This document shows, piece after piece, positions 43,196 to 52,444 of a stretch of DNA of 64,000 nucleotides. The notes under the pieces are model-generated. The model saw only the letters and a program-made list of their open reading frames with translations, ran no database searches and was not told the DNA's origin. The position numbers and the translations under genes were made by a program. Position 1 is the first letter of the stretch. The number at the start of each line of letters is the position of its first letter. The stretch comes from Elusimicrobiota bacterium (GTDB lineage: Bacteria > Elusimicrobiota > Elusimicrobia > Elusimicrobiales > UBA9959), in contig JAPLKI010000018.1 of NCBI GenBank assembly GCA_026388155.1, positions 162,833 to 226,832 on the forward strand, given 5' to 3'.

Positions 43196-44236
43196 CTATG
43201 GCAGTTTTTCTGCTTCCGGCGCTGTCGGCGCTGGCGTGTTCCCAAATGTGGTGGTTGAGCTTTGCACTGCTGCGGGTTCCGCCTTTTTCAGGTGGGCTAT
43301 GTACCAGATATAATTGGCCATATTTTTTGCTTCAGCCGGCATTGTGTCGGGGCAAAGTGCGGCGTCCTCTGTATAAAACGATGCCTGCCGCAGTTTCTCT
43401 GCGCGCGCCTTCACCGAGGCCGGTATGGCCGCGTTATACAGCACATGGCCGTTCCCTACCACCGCAAGCGCCGAATACCCCGGATTATTGTTCATAAAAT
43501 CGGCCAGGCGCGAGCCCATGCCCTCGTTCCAGGCGCACATGGAGGCCAGGTAATTTTCAAATTTGAACGTTTTAACCATGGGGCTATCGCCGTGCTCAGC
43601 AAAAGACTTTTTCATGTAATCCGTGTATTTTTTATGTTTTGTTATTTGCACTTTTTCCGGCAGATATTGCTTTTCCTCGGACGAAAGCCCCTCAAGCCCT
43701 TCGCGGGCTATTTTTGAAACAATTTCCTTCGGCAGATTCAGGGCGAGCGCCTTCAGCTTGTTTTCGCGGATGAAATCAAAAAGCGGCTTATATAGGTTAA
43801 AGTCAAAACCCCACTCTTTGGACCAGTCGGCTTTCTGAAGAAATTCCTGTTCGGTAATTTTACCGGCGGCGTAGTCGTCCAAAACCGGCTGCAAAGTCAT
43901 GTTCAGCATTTCAAAGGCCACCACTATCTTTGACCCGCGCGCCTGGCGCATGGCTTTCAGGGCTTCAAGCTGGGCCCGATGGTCCTGCAGTTGATCGTGC
44001 GTCTCGCCCACATAGACAATATCGCTTTTCCAGACCACCGATTTGAAGGCCGCCTCGCTGTCAAACGGCTTGCCGGACTGCGCCCCGAATATGCAGAAGC
44101 CCGGGGTGTCCTTCGGATTATTGGGATCCTTCGGCTGAACCTGCGGCGCCGGGGCTGCCGCCAAAGGAGCGGGGGCGCTCTTGGCGTATGAAAGAGCCGG
44201 CGTTAAAAACAAAAAGGAAAGGAATAATATCTGCAT
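43196..44236 (-). CDS. ChaN-family (DUF399) protein
   Basis: A protein of 346 residues with a signal peptide (ILFLSFLFLTPALSYA) and a Pro/Ala-rich linker. The domain has the family marks VYVGETHDQLQDHRAQLEAL, VVAFEMLNMTLQPVLDDYA, an ADWSKEWGFDFNLYKPLFDF block and VVGNGHVLYNAAIPA near the end. ChaN of Campylobacter is an iron-regulated outer-membrane lipoprotein that binds haem; other relatives resemble metal-dependent hydrolases. No lipobox cysteine is seen here, so it is probably periplasmic. The C-terminus is a Pro/Ala/Thr-rich tail. Confidence 0.85.
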   Translation of the reverse strand: MQILFLSFLFLTPALSYAKSAPAPLAAAPAPQVQPKDPNNPKDTPGFCIFGAQSGKPFDSEAAFKSVVWKSDIVYVGETHDQLQDHRAQLEALKAMRQARGSKIVVAFEMLNMTLQPVLDDYAAGKITEQEFLQKADWSKEWGFDFNLYKPLFDFIRENKLKALALNLPKEIVSKIAREGLEGLSSEEKQYLPEKVQITKHKKYTDYMKKSFAEHGDSPMVKTFKFENYLASMCAWNEGMGSRLADFMNNNPGYSALAVVGNGHVLYNAAIPASVKARAEKLRQASFYTEDAALCPDTMPAEAKNMANYIWYIAHLKKAEPAAVQSSTTTFGNTPAPTAPEAEKLP

Positions 44237-44314
44237 AAAAGTATTATATTAAATAGTCGCTACGCAAAAGCCGTATGCCGGATGCGATAATTGCCGGGTT
44301 TTTCAGTGAGGCCA

Positions 44315-44343
44315 TTGACTATTACTAAGCCTAACTCTATAAT
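44315..44343 (+). promoter_or_regulatory. Consensus sigma70-type promoter of the alpha-2-macroglobulin gene
   Basis: TTGACT (44315-44320), 17 bases, then a perfect TATAAT (44338-44343). The start ATG at 44408 follows a leader of about 58 bases ending in GGGGG. Confidence 0.8.
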
Positions 44344-44407
44344 AGCCATATATCAGGAAGACAGATAATCTCCGGATACATCAAAAAAATTCCGGCTGGG
44401 GGAAATA

Positions 44408-47400
44408 ATGAAAAAACTTTCAAATTTGACCGTTCCGGTGGGTTTAATTCTTTCTGCTCTGTTTTGTGCCGCCGCCTCGGCGGAATACCCGGCCGCGCAG
44501 GTGGTTTCTAAGACGCCCTACGGGCCGGTAAGCGACATGAACGCCGTCCGCTCCATAGCCGCCACCTTCAACCAGCCCATGGCCGCCCTTACCTCCGCAG
44601 AAAAAATGGGAGAGGTCTGCCCGCTTGAGGTTTTTGAGGTGCGGGATACGCTGACCGAAGCCAACTACTCCGGTTTTTCCTCCGCCGAACTGGACAGTTT
44701 CAGGGACCTCAAATCCGTTGAAGGCCGCTGCCGCTGGCAGGGCACTCAGACCGTGGCTTTTGAGCCGGCGCAGGCGCTGACCACCGCCACGCTCTATGCG
44801 GCCCGCGTTAAAAAAGGCCTTAAATCCGGCAACAGCGGCCAGGTCCTGGAAAATGACGAGGTCTGGTTCTTTGAGACTCTCCGCCCCGCTATAAAAGAAA
44901 GCGAGCCGCGCGACGCGGCCCGCTGGCTGCCGCTGGATACCGTGGCTTATGCGGCTTTCAGTCTGCCCATGGCTTCAGTCAGAGCCAGAGATTTCATAAC
45001 CCTTGAGGAAACCGCCCCCGACGGCAGCGTGAAAGAAGTTCCCGCCGGAGTCCGTTCCGCCAAAGACGAAGAAGTTAAAAAACTCTGGCCCTACCCCTGG
45101 CAGGATATTTCCACCGGCACGGTGCTTGCCATAAGGCCCGCCTCACAACTTAAGCCGGACTACTCCTACGCGCTCAGGTTCAAAAAAGGACTGCTTGCGG
45201 GCGGGGGTAATTTGGGTCTGCAAGCCGACAGGGTCATAAATTTTGAACCTTATTACACTTTTAAGGTGAAAGAATTTCCCGAGGGCGGCTGCATGCCGCA
45301 CGAATTCAGGCTTGGCTTTTCCAACCCGCTTAGCTACTGGGAACTTTACACGAAAATGGCGGCGCCGGTGCTTATGCCCGCGCTCACGGTCGAGGAATAT
45401 AGGAGGGAGGGCTACAGGGACAGTTCCAAACGCACGGTCTATTATGACCTGCCCTATGAAATATTCAAGCTGGCTTCTTCATACGTCTTTAAACTTCCAG
45501 CCGGCTTAACCGATATTTTCGGCAATAAGCTTGGCGACGCCGTTGACTTCCCCGTTGAAACCGGGGATTACTGCCCCTATTTATCCGTTAAGCCCGGCTT
45601 CGGCGTGCTGGAGGGTTATCTGCCGCCGCGCCACCCCGCCAGCGCGGTGAACGCCGGCCCCGTCGCCGTCGTAAAAGGGAACATAAACGAAGATTATTTT
45701 ATTCCCTTTTACAAAGGCGGCATGAAAGACGCGATCCTGCTTTCTAACAGCGTTTCCAAAAACTGGGAGCCCTCCGTCGGGCAGAAGAACATCCGTATAC
45801 GGACCTTCTTGGATTATTCCGATGTGCTGAACCCCGAAACGGGGGGCTTCGCCTACGCCGGCGTTTCGGACGCGCGGGGCGGGACCGACCGCATGGTGGA
45901 TAATGTCACGCGCCTCGGCCTCACGCTCAAAAGCTCGCCCGATTCCACACTTATCTGGGTCAGTTTCCTCAGGAACGGCCGCCCGGCCACCAACACGCCG
46001 GTTGAAATAAGGAATGACGATAATAAAATATTGTGGTCCGGCGTCACCGACAAGCAGGGCTTTGCCGACGCGCCCGGCTGGATGAAACTGGGGATAACCG
46101 ACTGGAAGCGGTGGTCCCGGCCCGCGCTATGGGTGTTCGCGCGCAGCAAGAACGGCACGGCCGTAATGAACACTTCCTGGACAGGCGGCGTTGAGCCCTG
46201 GCGTTTTTCGGTTAATTATGAAAACGCCCCGCGGCCGCGCCGCTATTCGGCCGCGCTGTTCACCGAGCGCGGCGTTTACCGCCCCGGCGAAACGGTGGAC
46301 ATAAAAGGCATAGGCAGAAAACTGGTCTCCGGCGACTGGGCGCCGCTTGATCTTGACGCGGTGCAGATCTCCGTAACCGATTCGCGCGGCAACCGTGTAT
46401 TAAAGGCCACCGTGCCCGTAACGACCGATTTTTCCTCCTTTGATTACGCCTATAAGATCGCCGAAGGTTCGCCCACCGGCGTCTGGAGCATAGAGGCCTC
46501 CGAGCCTTACGAGGACGACAAGTCCGTCGCGCGCGCCGTGGAAGGCGACGAAGAAGACGAGGACCGCAGCTATCAGGGCAAAGAGCGCCCTTTCCTTTTC
46601 ACGGAAACCTTCCGCGTGGAGGAGTTCAAGCCCGCAACTTTTGAAGTTAAAACCCGCACGCTGGGCAATTCTTTCCTCGCCGGCGATAAATTCAAGGCAG
46701 CGGTGGAGGGCTGGTATCTTTTCGGCGCGCCCATGTCCGAAAGCAGGGCCGACTGGACCCTGCGGCTTGAAAGCGCTTATTACGCGCCGCCCGGCCACGA
46801 AGGCTTCAGCTTCGGGCGGGAATTCACGCAGGAAAGGCTGGACCTACTGGCCGGTTCGGGTTCGGTTGAGCTGGACTCAAAAGGCAAGGCCTCGGTGGAG
46901 GTACAGGTCGAGAAGAACCTTAAGGGCGGCGGCAACGCTGTTACGGCTTCTTTTGAAGCCGGCATTACGGACCCCGAACGCCAAAAACTGTTCGGCCGGG
47001 CCTCGGCTTTTGTGCACAAGGCGAATCTTTACTTCGGCGTAAAAGCCTCGGGCGGTTTTGTGGAAGCCGGCAAGCCCTGGTCGGCCGAACTTATAGGCGT
47101 AAGGCCGGACGGCTCGCCCGCCGTTGGGCTTGCGGGCATTGGCAAAATGGTAAAGCGGCAGTGGCTGAGCTCGCGGCGCGCGGGCCTCGGCGGCCGGCTT
47201 GAATGGGTGAGCGAAACCAAAGACACCGTGGTGTCAAGCTTCACTTTCACCGCTTCCGCCTCAACAGAAACCTGGAGCTTCACCCCGGCGGAAGGCGGCT
47301 ATTATATTTTCACCGTTGAGGGTTCCGACGAAGAAGACCGCAAAACAGAAACCTCTTTCAGCTTTTATGTGTTCGGCAAAGGCGATGCCTGGTGGGCCAG

Positions 47401-50158
47401 GGAGGATTCCGATATTATAGAGCTGGTAACGGAAAAAACCGATTACAAGCCCGGTGAAACGGCCAAAATTATGGTGAAGTCGCCCTACGCCGAAGCGCAG
47501 GCTCTGGTAACGGTGGAGCGCGAGGGTGTGCTGGACCGCTGGCTGACCACCACCAAAGGCGGCGCGGATTTTATAAATGTGCCCATAAAAGAAAAATACC
47601 TGCCCAACGCCTTTATCAGCGTGATACTGGTTAAAGGCCGCGCGGCCGACCAGAAATATTCCGAAGACGGCGAGGACGACTTGTCAAAGCCGCAGGCAAA
47701 ATTCGGCTACGCAAGCCTGCTGGTCAGCCCCGCCGGCAGACGCCTGGCAGTAAGCCTTAAAAGCGACAAAGCCGAGTACCGCCCCGGCCAGCAAGTAAAT
47801 CTGGAGGTCAAAGCCGCGAATGAATCCGGCCGCCCGATAGTTTCCGAGCTCACAATATTTGCCGTTGACCAGGGCGTGCTGAGCCTGACCGGCTACGCCA
47901 CGCCGGACGTGTTCTCCGGTTTCTATGGCCCCAGGCCGCTTAATATTCTCACCGTTGACTCGCGCCTGCACATTATCGGCCAGCGCAGTTACGGTGAAAA
48001 AGGCGAGGCGCGCGGCGGGGGCGGCGGCGCGTCGCTTGCGGGCCTGGATCTGCGCTCGAACTTTACGCCCACCGCTTACTGGAACCCTTCGGTTAAAACC
48101 GGGCCCGACGGTAAGGCGAAGGTCAATTTTAAACTGCCGGACAGTCTTACGCGCTTCCGGCTTATGGCTGTGGCGAACTCCGCCAAATTGTTCGGCTCGG
48201 GCGACGCTTCGGTCACCGTATCAAAACCGCTGATGCTGCGGCCAAGCCTGCCGCGCATGGCCCGCGTGGGGGATACTTTTAACTGCGGCGTGGTCCTTCA
48301 TAACTACACCGCCGGCATTTCCACGGCGGTGCTTTCCATAGAGACCAGCGGCTACTCCATATTGGTCAAGGGGGAAGACTACCGCACGGTGTCGGTGGAA
48401 AGCGGCAAAGCCGCCGAAATAACCTGGGCCTGCACGGCGGAAAAACCCGGCGAAACGATATTCCGGTTCCGCGCCGAGGCCGGTTCGGAAACCGACGGTC
48501 TTGAATGGCGCGTGCCGGTCAAGACCTGGGAGCCCCTCGAATACGCGGCCACAAGCGGCGTTTCTTCAGGTCTAAGCGAGGAAACGCTTCTGCGGCCTTA
48601 CCCCAAAGCCGAGGGGGACCTGCTTGTGAACCTTTCACCCACGGCCTTAAGCGGCCTCAGCGAAGGGGCGCGCTACCTGCTTGAATATCCGTACGGCTGT
48701 CTTGAGCAGAAACTTTCCCGCTCTATGCCCGTAATTACCGGCGCGGAACTTATTGAAACTTTCGGCCTGGGGGGGCTCGCCACGCTGAAAGAGGAAACGC
48801 AGAAGGTGTTTGACCATCTGCCGGATTATCAGCACCCGTCAGGCGGCTTCTGCTACTGGACCGGCGGCTGTTGGAAGCCGGACCCTTATATCAGCGCTTA
48901 CACGCTTGAGGCCGCGGCGCTGGCCGTTAAGGAAGGCTATAAGGTGGACCCGGCGGTTATCAATAAGGACATTGACTGGCTGACCGCTTATCTGGGCTCC
49001 GAGGAGACCAACTGGGCTTACCCTTACAGCACAAGCGAGAATTATGCCGCGCGCGCCTACGCGGTTTACGCTTTGGCGCTTAACGGCAAAAACATGAGCG
49101 GCTACTTCAGCCAGCTTTATGATAAGCGCGACCAGGTGCCGTATCTGGCCAAGGCTTACATGGTAAAAGCGGCCAAGCTGCTGGGCTTTGACGCCGAGAC
49201 TTCCAAAAAACTCTCGGCCGAAATAATGACGCAGGCGCGGTATTCGCCCACCCAACTGCATTTTGAGGACGCCGAGGCCATGCCCTGGATACACTCGAGC
49301 CCCGTGCAGACCACGGCGGTAATGCTGGACGCCATGCTTGACTCGCAGGGCGGCTTTGCGGGTGACGAAAAAGCGGTTACCTGGCTTACCGGGGAGCGCA
49401 AGGCCAAGGGGCGCTGGCGCACCACGCAGGAAAATTCCTGGTCCCTGCGGGCCTTTGAGAATTTTTACCGGCATTATGAAAAGGAAACGCCTGATTTTAC
49501 CGCCGTGGTTTCCAGGTCGGAAGAGAAGCTGCCCGAGCTTATACGGGAGCGGTTCACGGAGAGAACGCCTTCCCCGAGGGAAAAAACGTTTGGTTTCACC
49601 GGGCTGTTCGGCGGGGGGGACAAGTTAAAGCTGGAGTTCTCAAAGTCCGGAACGGGCCGGTTTTACTATGCTCTCAGAATGGGTTTTGTGCCGGAGAAAA
49701 GGGATAAGCCTGCTTCGGAAGGTTTTGAGATAACAAAAGAGATCAAGCCGATGCTGGGCGGGTCGGGGGCTTTCAAGGCGGGGGCGCGGGCGGTGGTAAC
49801 TATTACGGTCAAGACGCCGCAGGACCGGACTTTTGTGGCGGTCAACGACCCGGTGCCGGCGGGTTTTGAGATAGTGAATACGGCTTTCGCGGTGGAAAGT
49901 TCGGAGGACGCGCGGACGCTGGCGGCCAAGGGGGAGCGCGGGGGGGACTGGGGTGAATTTGAGCGGGCGGAGAAGTATGACGACCGGATGCTCATTTTCG
50001 CGGATTATCTGACGGCGGGGGAGCACAAGTATTCCTATATTGTGCAGGCGACGGTGCCGGGGGTGTATTATGCGCCGTCGACGCTTGTGGAAGGCATGTA
50101 CGAGCCCGAAGTCTTCGGCCGCACCGCCGCCTCCACCGTGGAGATAGAAAAGCCGTAA
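44408..50158 (+). CDS. Bacterial alpha-2-macroglobulin family protein with thioester
   Basis: A protein of 1916 residues. The signal peptide (LTVPVGLILSALFCAAASA) has no proper lipobox, so it is probably free in the periplasm. Macroglobulin-like strands fill the first 1200 residues (ERGVYRPGETVDIKGIGRKL, EKTDYKPGETAKIMVKSPYA, VDQGVLSLTGYATPD). The thioester motif YGCLEQ lies at about 1430-1434, inside the alpha-helical TED domain (YPYGCLEQKLSRSMP). The receptor-type C-terminal domain includes VNDPVPAGFEIVN. These proteins trap attacking proteases: cleavage of the bait region exposes the thioester. They often pair with the peptidoglycan synthase PBP1C. No such gene is next to it here, so this one seems to stand alone. 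It has a consensus promoter. Confidence 0.93.
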   Translation: MKKLSNLTVPVGLILSALFCAAASAEYPAAQVVSKTPYGPVSDMNAVRSIAATFNQPMAALTSAEKMGEVCPLEVFEVRDTLTEANYSGFSSAELDSFRDLKSVEGRCRWQGTQTVAFEPAQALTTATLYAARVKKGLKSGNSGQVLENDEVWFFETLRPAIKESEPRDAARWLPLDTVAYAAFSLPMASVRARDFITLEETAPDGSVKEVPAGVRSAKDEEVKKLWPYPWQDISTGTVLAIRPASQLKPDYSYALRFKKGLLAGGGNLGLQADRVINFEPYYTFKVKEFPEGGCMPHEFRLGFSNPLSYWELYTKMAAPVLMPALTVEEYRREGYRDSSKRTVYYDLPYEIFKLASSYVFKLPAGLTDIFGNKLGDAVDFPVETGDYCPYLSVKPGFGVLEGYLPPRHPASAVNAGPVAVVKGNINEDYFIPFYKGGMKDAILLSNSVSKNWEPSVGQKNIRIRTFLDYSDVLNPETGGFAYAGVSDARGGTDRMVDNVTRLGLTLKSSPDSTLIWVSFLRNGRPATNTPVEIRNDDNKILWSGVTDKQGFADAPGWMKLGITDWKRWSRPALWVFARSKNGTAVMNTSWTGGVEPWRFSVNYENAPRPRRYSAALFTERGVYRPGETVDIKGIGRKLVSGDWAPLDLDAVQISVTDSRGNRVLKATVPVTTDFSSFDYAYKIAEGSPTGVWSIEASEPYEDDKSVARAVEGDEEDEDRSYQGKERPFLFTETFRVEEFKPATFEVKTRTLGNSFLAGDKFKAAVEGWYLFGAPMSESRADWTLRLESAYYAPPGHEGFSFGREFTQERLDLLAGSGSVELDSKGKASVEVQVEKNLKGGGNAVTASFEAGITDPERQKLFGRASAFVHKANLYFGVKASGGFVEAGKPWSAELIGVRPDGSPAVGLAGIGKMVKRQWLSSRRAGLGGRLEWVSETKDTVVSSFTFTASASTETWSFTPAEGGYYIFTVEGSDEEDRKTETSFSFYVFGKGDAWWAREDSDIIELVTEKTDYKPGETAKIMVKSPYAEAQALVTVEREGVLDRWLTTTKGGADFINVPIKEKYLPNAFISVILVKGRAADQKYSEDGEDDLSKPQAKFGYASLLVSPAGRRLAVSLKSDKAEYRPGQQVNLEVKAANESGRPIVSELTIFAVDQGVLSLTGYATPDVFSGFYGPRPLNILTVDSRLHIIGQRSYGEKGEARGGGGGASLAGLDLRSNFTPTAYWNPSVKTGPDGKAKVNFKLPDSLTRFRLMAVANSAKLFGSGDASVTVSKPLMLRPSLPRMARVGDTFNCGVVLHNYTAGISTAVLSIETSGYSILVKGEDYRTVSVESGKAAEITWACTAEKPGETIFRFRAEAGSETDGLEWRVPVKTWEPLEYAATSGVSSGLSEETLLRPYPKAEGDLLVNLSPTALSGLSEGARYLLEYPYGCLEQKLSRSMPVITGAELIETFGLGGLATLKEETQKVFDHLPDYQHPSGGFCYWTGGCWKPDPYISAYTLEAAALAVKEGYKVDPAVINKDIDWLTAYLGSEETNWAYPYSTSENYAARAYAVYALALNGKNMSGYFSQLYDKRDQVPYLAKAYMVKAAKLLGFDAETSKKLSAEIMTQARYSPTQLHFEDAEAMPWIHSSPVQTTAVMLDAMLDSQGGFAGDEKAVTWLTGERKAKGRWRTTQENSWSLRAFENFYRHYEKETPDFTAVVSRSEEKLPELIRERFTERTPSPREKTFGFTGLFGGGDKLKLEFSKSGTGRFYYALRMGFVPEKRDKPASEGFEITKEIKPMLGGSGAFKAGARAVVTITVKTPQDRTFVAVNDPVPAGFEIVNTAFAVESSEDARTLAAKGERGGDWGEFERAEKYDDRMLIFADYLTAGEHKYSYIVQATVPGVYYAPSTLVEGMYEPEVFGRTAASTVEIEKP

Positions 50159-50180
50159 CAGTTTAAATATATACCTTGTC

Positions 50181-50266
50181 ACCCCCGAGATTCGTTATCG
50201 GGGGTCCAGTCAATGGCAAGTCGGGGCTTGTCCCGCACTTTGGCTGGTTTCCAGAAAAAGTGCGGG
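50181..50266. repeat. REP-like palindromes after the alpha-2-macroglobulin gene
   Basis: ACCCCCGA / TCGGGGGT (50181-50188 and 50198-50205) is a palindrome of the GTCACCCCCG...CGGGGGTCCAG type known as scattered REP elements in many bacteria. A second perfect stem, CCCGCACTTT / AAAGTGCGGG (50232-50241 and 50257-50266), has a CTGG-TTT-CCAG inner hairpin. They abut the stem-loop family copy at 50265 and may also act in ending transcription. Confidence 0.6.
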
Positions 50267-50395
50267 GTCCTGTCACCGGGATTTGTCCGCGGGGGTCGGG
50301 TCGGCCAGCGCGGCCGCCCTTATCCTCAGGCTCCACTGACTGCAAGACCAAGTCGCCTTCCGGAAAACCCCCGCGAACAAACCCCGGTGCCACCC
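50265..50395 (+). repeat. Stem-loop repeat family, copy 3
   Basis: A 131-bp element with ends GGGTCCTGTC and GTGCCACCC. The arms ACCGGGATTTGTCCGCGGGG and CCCCGCGAACAAACCCCGGT pair with two mismatches. The core includes GGTCGGCCAGCGCGGCCGCC, then CTTATCCTCAGGCTCCACTG and ACTGCAAGACCAAGTCG. Shared with copy 2 is the right flank CACGTTTCTCTGGCT. Confidence 0.75.
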
Positions 50396-50487
50396 CTTAG
50401 ATTGTCACGTTTCTCTGGCTCATTAAATTAATAGGTTATTTTCCCCGCCCATTAACGATAAATCCGAATATCCCACCCATTTTAACG

Positions 50488-50525
50488 CGACAGACCTTTG
50501 TCGTGTTCGTCTGCTATGCTATTTA
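50488..50525 (+). promoter_or_regulatory. 34-bp promoter-like palindrome, copy 1 (upstream of the R-M genes)
   Basis: Positions 50488-50521 are identical over 34 bases to 52960-52993. The repeat holds an inverted repeat (CGACA, five or six bases, TGTCG). TTGTCG (50498-50503) and TATTTA (50520-50525), 16 bases apart, could be -35 and -10 boxes. AAGGAGGAGG follows at 50536. The palindrome would cover the -35, as a repressor site often does. Confidence 0.6.
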
Positions 50526-50547
50526 TGTGGATATTAAGGAGGAGGGT

Positions 50548-50607
50548 GTGTATTCCAGAGCAAAGCAATACAGTTTAGCGGAATATATCCCTTCTAAAGT
50601 CTCATAA
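50548..50607 (+). CDS. Possible 19-residue mini-gene or leader peptide
   Basis: A GTG start at 50548 lies at ideal distance from AAGGAGGAGGG and opens a frame of 19 codons (YSRAKQYSLAEYIPSKVS) ending in TAA at 50605. It may be the stub of a lost gene, a leader peptide or chance. It sits between the promoter-like palindrome and the methyltransferase gene. Confidence 0.25.
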   Translation: MYSRAKQYSLAEYIPSKVS

Positions 50608-50663
50608 CATTCCGTTGTCGTGATGATCTTCATGGACTGTTTAAAAATGTTTAAGGAGGATAT

Positions 50664-51689
50664 ATGTGCATATCTACAAGAGGAACACAATCGTATACTC
50701 GGGAGGACCTCATGCAGGACAATCTATTCCGAATTAGTTATAATAAAATTATGAGCACACCTTTACCAGTTTCAAATTCCGCAGTAATGCCCACCAGAGA
50801 AATCAAACTGGGGGAAAAGGAAAAACTGGCGAAGAATAGACTTAACCTCATTTATGAAAAAGATTGTCTCGTCTTTATGGATGAGCTGCCGGGAGAATCG
50901 CTCGATGTGATTGTAACCTCTCCTCCTTATAATTTACATAAAAAGTATTCAAAATATAAAGACAACAAAGAAAATGGTGAATATGTTGCGTGGATGGGGT
51001 TAGTCGCTGAAAAGAGTAAAAGAGTCTTAAAAGATGATGGCTCTTTTTTTCTCAATATCGTTGGATCTCCTAGTGAACCTTGGGTTCCTTTCGATGTGGC
51101 TAAAGAGTTTTCTAAGTATTTTAAATTACAAAACACCATCCACTGGGTTAAAGCAATCGCACTCCCAAAGGAGAGCACGGAGACGAAATCTAATTCAAAT
51201 GGGCTTAATGGGGATATTTCGTTGGGGCACTTTAAGCCCATAAATACCCCTAAATATTTAAACCAATGTCATGAGTATATTTTTCACTTTACAAAAAACG
51301 GGACAGTGGAATTAGACAAGTTGGCGATTGGTGTGCCTTATCAACATGAGAGCAATAGAACTCGATGGAAAACCAAATCAAACAAAAGAGATAGGGGAAA
51401 CATCTGGTTTGTTAGATATGAAAACAAACAGGGTGCTTTTACTCCCATCGTCCATCCGGCAGTATTTCCGGAAAAAATACCCTACCTCTGTGTAAAACTT
51501 CATGGAATAGCACCCGAAATGATAGTTTACGACCCATTCATGGGAATCGGAACCACTGCTCTTGCCTGCCTTCGACTCGGTGTGTCATTTTTAGGTACTG
51601 AGATAGATCCTAGATATGTAAAAGAAGCTGAAAAAGCTATTTTCAAACGAAAACAAGACTTGTTAATACTAAAATCAAATGGACATTAA
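50664..51689 (+). CDS. Type II DNA methyltransferase, beta class (probably N4-cytosine)
   Basis: A protein of 341 residues, starting after TAAGGAGGATAT. The catalytic motif IV is TSPPYN (residues 85-90) and comes before the AdoMet-binding motif I, DPFMGIGTT (290-298), followed by GTEIDPRYVKEAEKA. This order marks the beta class. An SPPY catalytic motif points to N4-cytosine methylation, though N6-adenine cannot be excluded. The gene is much richer in A and T than its neighbours, a sign of transfer. Its stop overlaps the next gene by 11 bases, and that gene has a nuclease motif, so the two form a restriction-modification pair. The recognition sequence cannot be read from the protein. Confidence 0.9.
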   Translation: MCISTRGTQSYTREDLMQDNLFRISYNKIMSTPLPVSNSAVMPTREIKLGEKEKLAKNRLNLIYEKDCLVFMDELPGESLDVIVTSPPYNLHKKYSKYKDNKENGEYVAWMGLVAEKSKRVLKDDGSFFLNIVGSPSEPWVPFDVAKEFSKYFKLQNTIHWVKAIALPKESTETKSNSNGLNGDISLGHFKPINTPKYLNQCHEYIFHFTKNGTVELDKLAIGVPYQHESNRTRWKTKSNKRDRGNIWFVRYENKQGAFTPIVHPAVFPEKIPYLCVKLHGIAPEMIVYDPFMGIGTTALACLRLGVSFLGTEIDPRYVKEAEKAIFKRKQDLLILKSNGH

Positions 51690-52302
51690 TCCAAAAGATA
51701 AAATAACAATCAAGGAAATATCTCAGTTGCCCGGGGAACTTGGGAAGCGTAGTTTTTCTGAGATTCTTATGGCTGTCTGCAATTACAACATTTTGCCAAT
51801 GACTTTAACCGACCCGGATGACAGCAAACTGTTAGATACAATCAAAAAAGCGATGGATAATTTCATGAAGGCCAGCCGAAAATCGGAAACACGATATAAA
51901 GCAAGTCGGGCAAATGAAGCTGGCAGTAAAATGGAAAGCGCAATTGTTGAAGAAATGAAAAAGACATCGTTGAACCCAGAAAAACTTGGAAGTAGTGGTT
52001 ATCCTGATTTGCTTATAAATTTAGATGGGAAAATATCATATATTGAATTAAAAACAAGTGCACAGAAGAATAAAAAAGGAACCCACCATCGGCTATTCTA
52101 TTTCACGTCTGGGAAGAAAATAAAAATGGATGCACACCATCTGCTATTGCAAATTCAAATAATTGAGGAAGCGGATAAATATTGGAAGGTGGCTTCCTGG
52201 GAACTACGTGATTTGTATAACTTAAAGGTTGGCTTAAAAACAGAATGGAACGCCAATCAAGGGGATTTTGACGACGCAGGGCTTCTTGTGAAAGGCGAAT
52301 AG
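51679..52302 (+). CDS. Putative type II restriction endonuclease (PD-(D/E)XK)
   Basis: A protein of 207 residues overlapping the methyltransferase stop. The likely active site is GYPDLLINLDGKISYIELKT: Asp 110 in a PD pair, then Glu 123 and Lys 125 in an E-L-K, the classic PD-(D/E)XK layout. An upstream basic helix (RYKASRANEAGSKMESAIVE) holds a Glu that may add to the metal site. The family is not recognised with certainty; MjaI-like enzymes have a similar size and partner. The low GC matches that of the methyltransferase. Position, overlap and motif together make a cognate restriction enzyme the best explanation. Confidence 0.75.
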   Translation: MDINPKDKITIKEISQLPGELGKRSFSEILMAVCNYNILPMTLTDPDDSKLLDTIKKAMDNFMKASRKSETRYKASRANEAGSKMESAIVEEMKKTSLNPEKLGSSGYPDLLINLDGKISYIELKTSAQKNKKGTHHRLFYFTSGKKIKMDAHHLLLQIQIIEEADKYWKVASWELRDLYNLKVGLKTEWNANQGDFDDAGLLVKGE

Positions 52303-52367
52303 CTACGCGTGCCCCACAAGAGACCTTATGGGCCGTGAATAATTAATTTGAGGTGGGTTCTTGTCGT

Positions 52368-52397
52368 CGCCGGGGAAACCCGGCGGTTTTATTTTAT
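52368..52397 (+). terminator. Intrinsic terminator of the restriction-modification operon
   Basis: The perfect stem CGCCGGG-GAAA-CCCGGCG (52368-52385) has a tetraloop and is followed by GTTTTATTTTAT. Confidence 0.9.
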
Positions 52398-52444
52398 AAG
52401 GGTAGCTGGGAACAGATTGAAAAAATGTACCGAGGAAATAAAAC

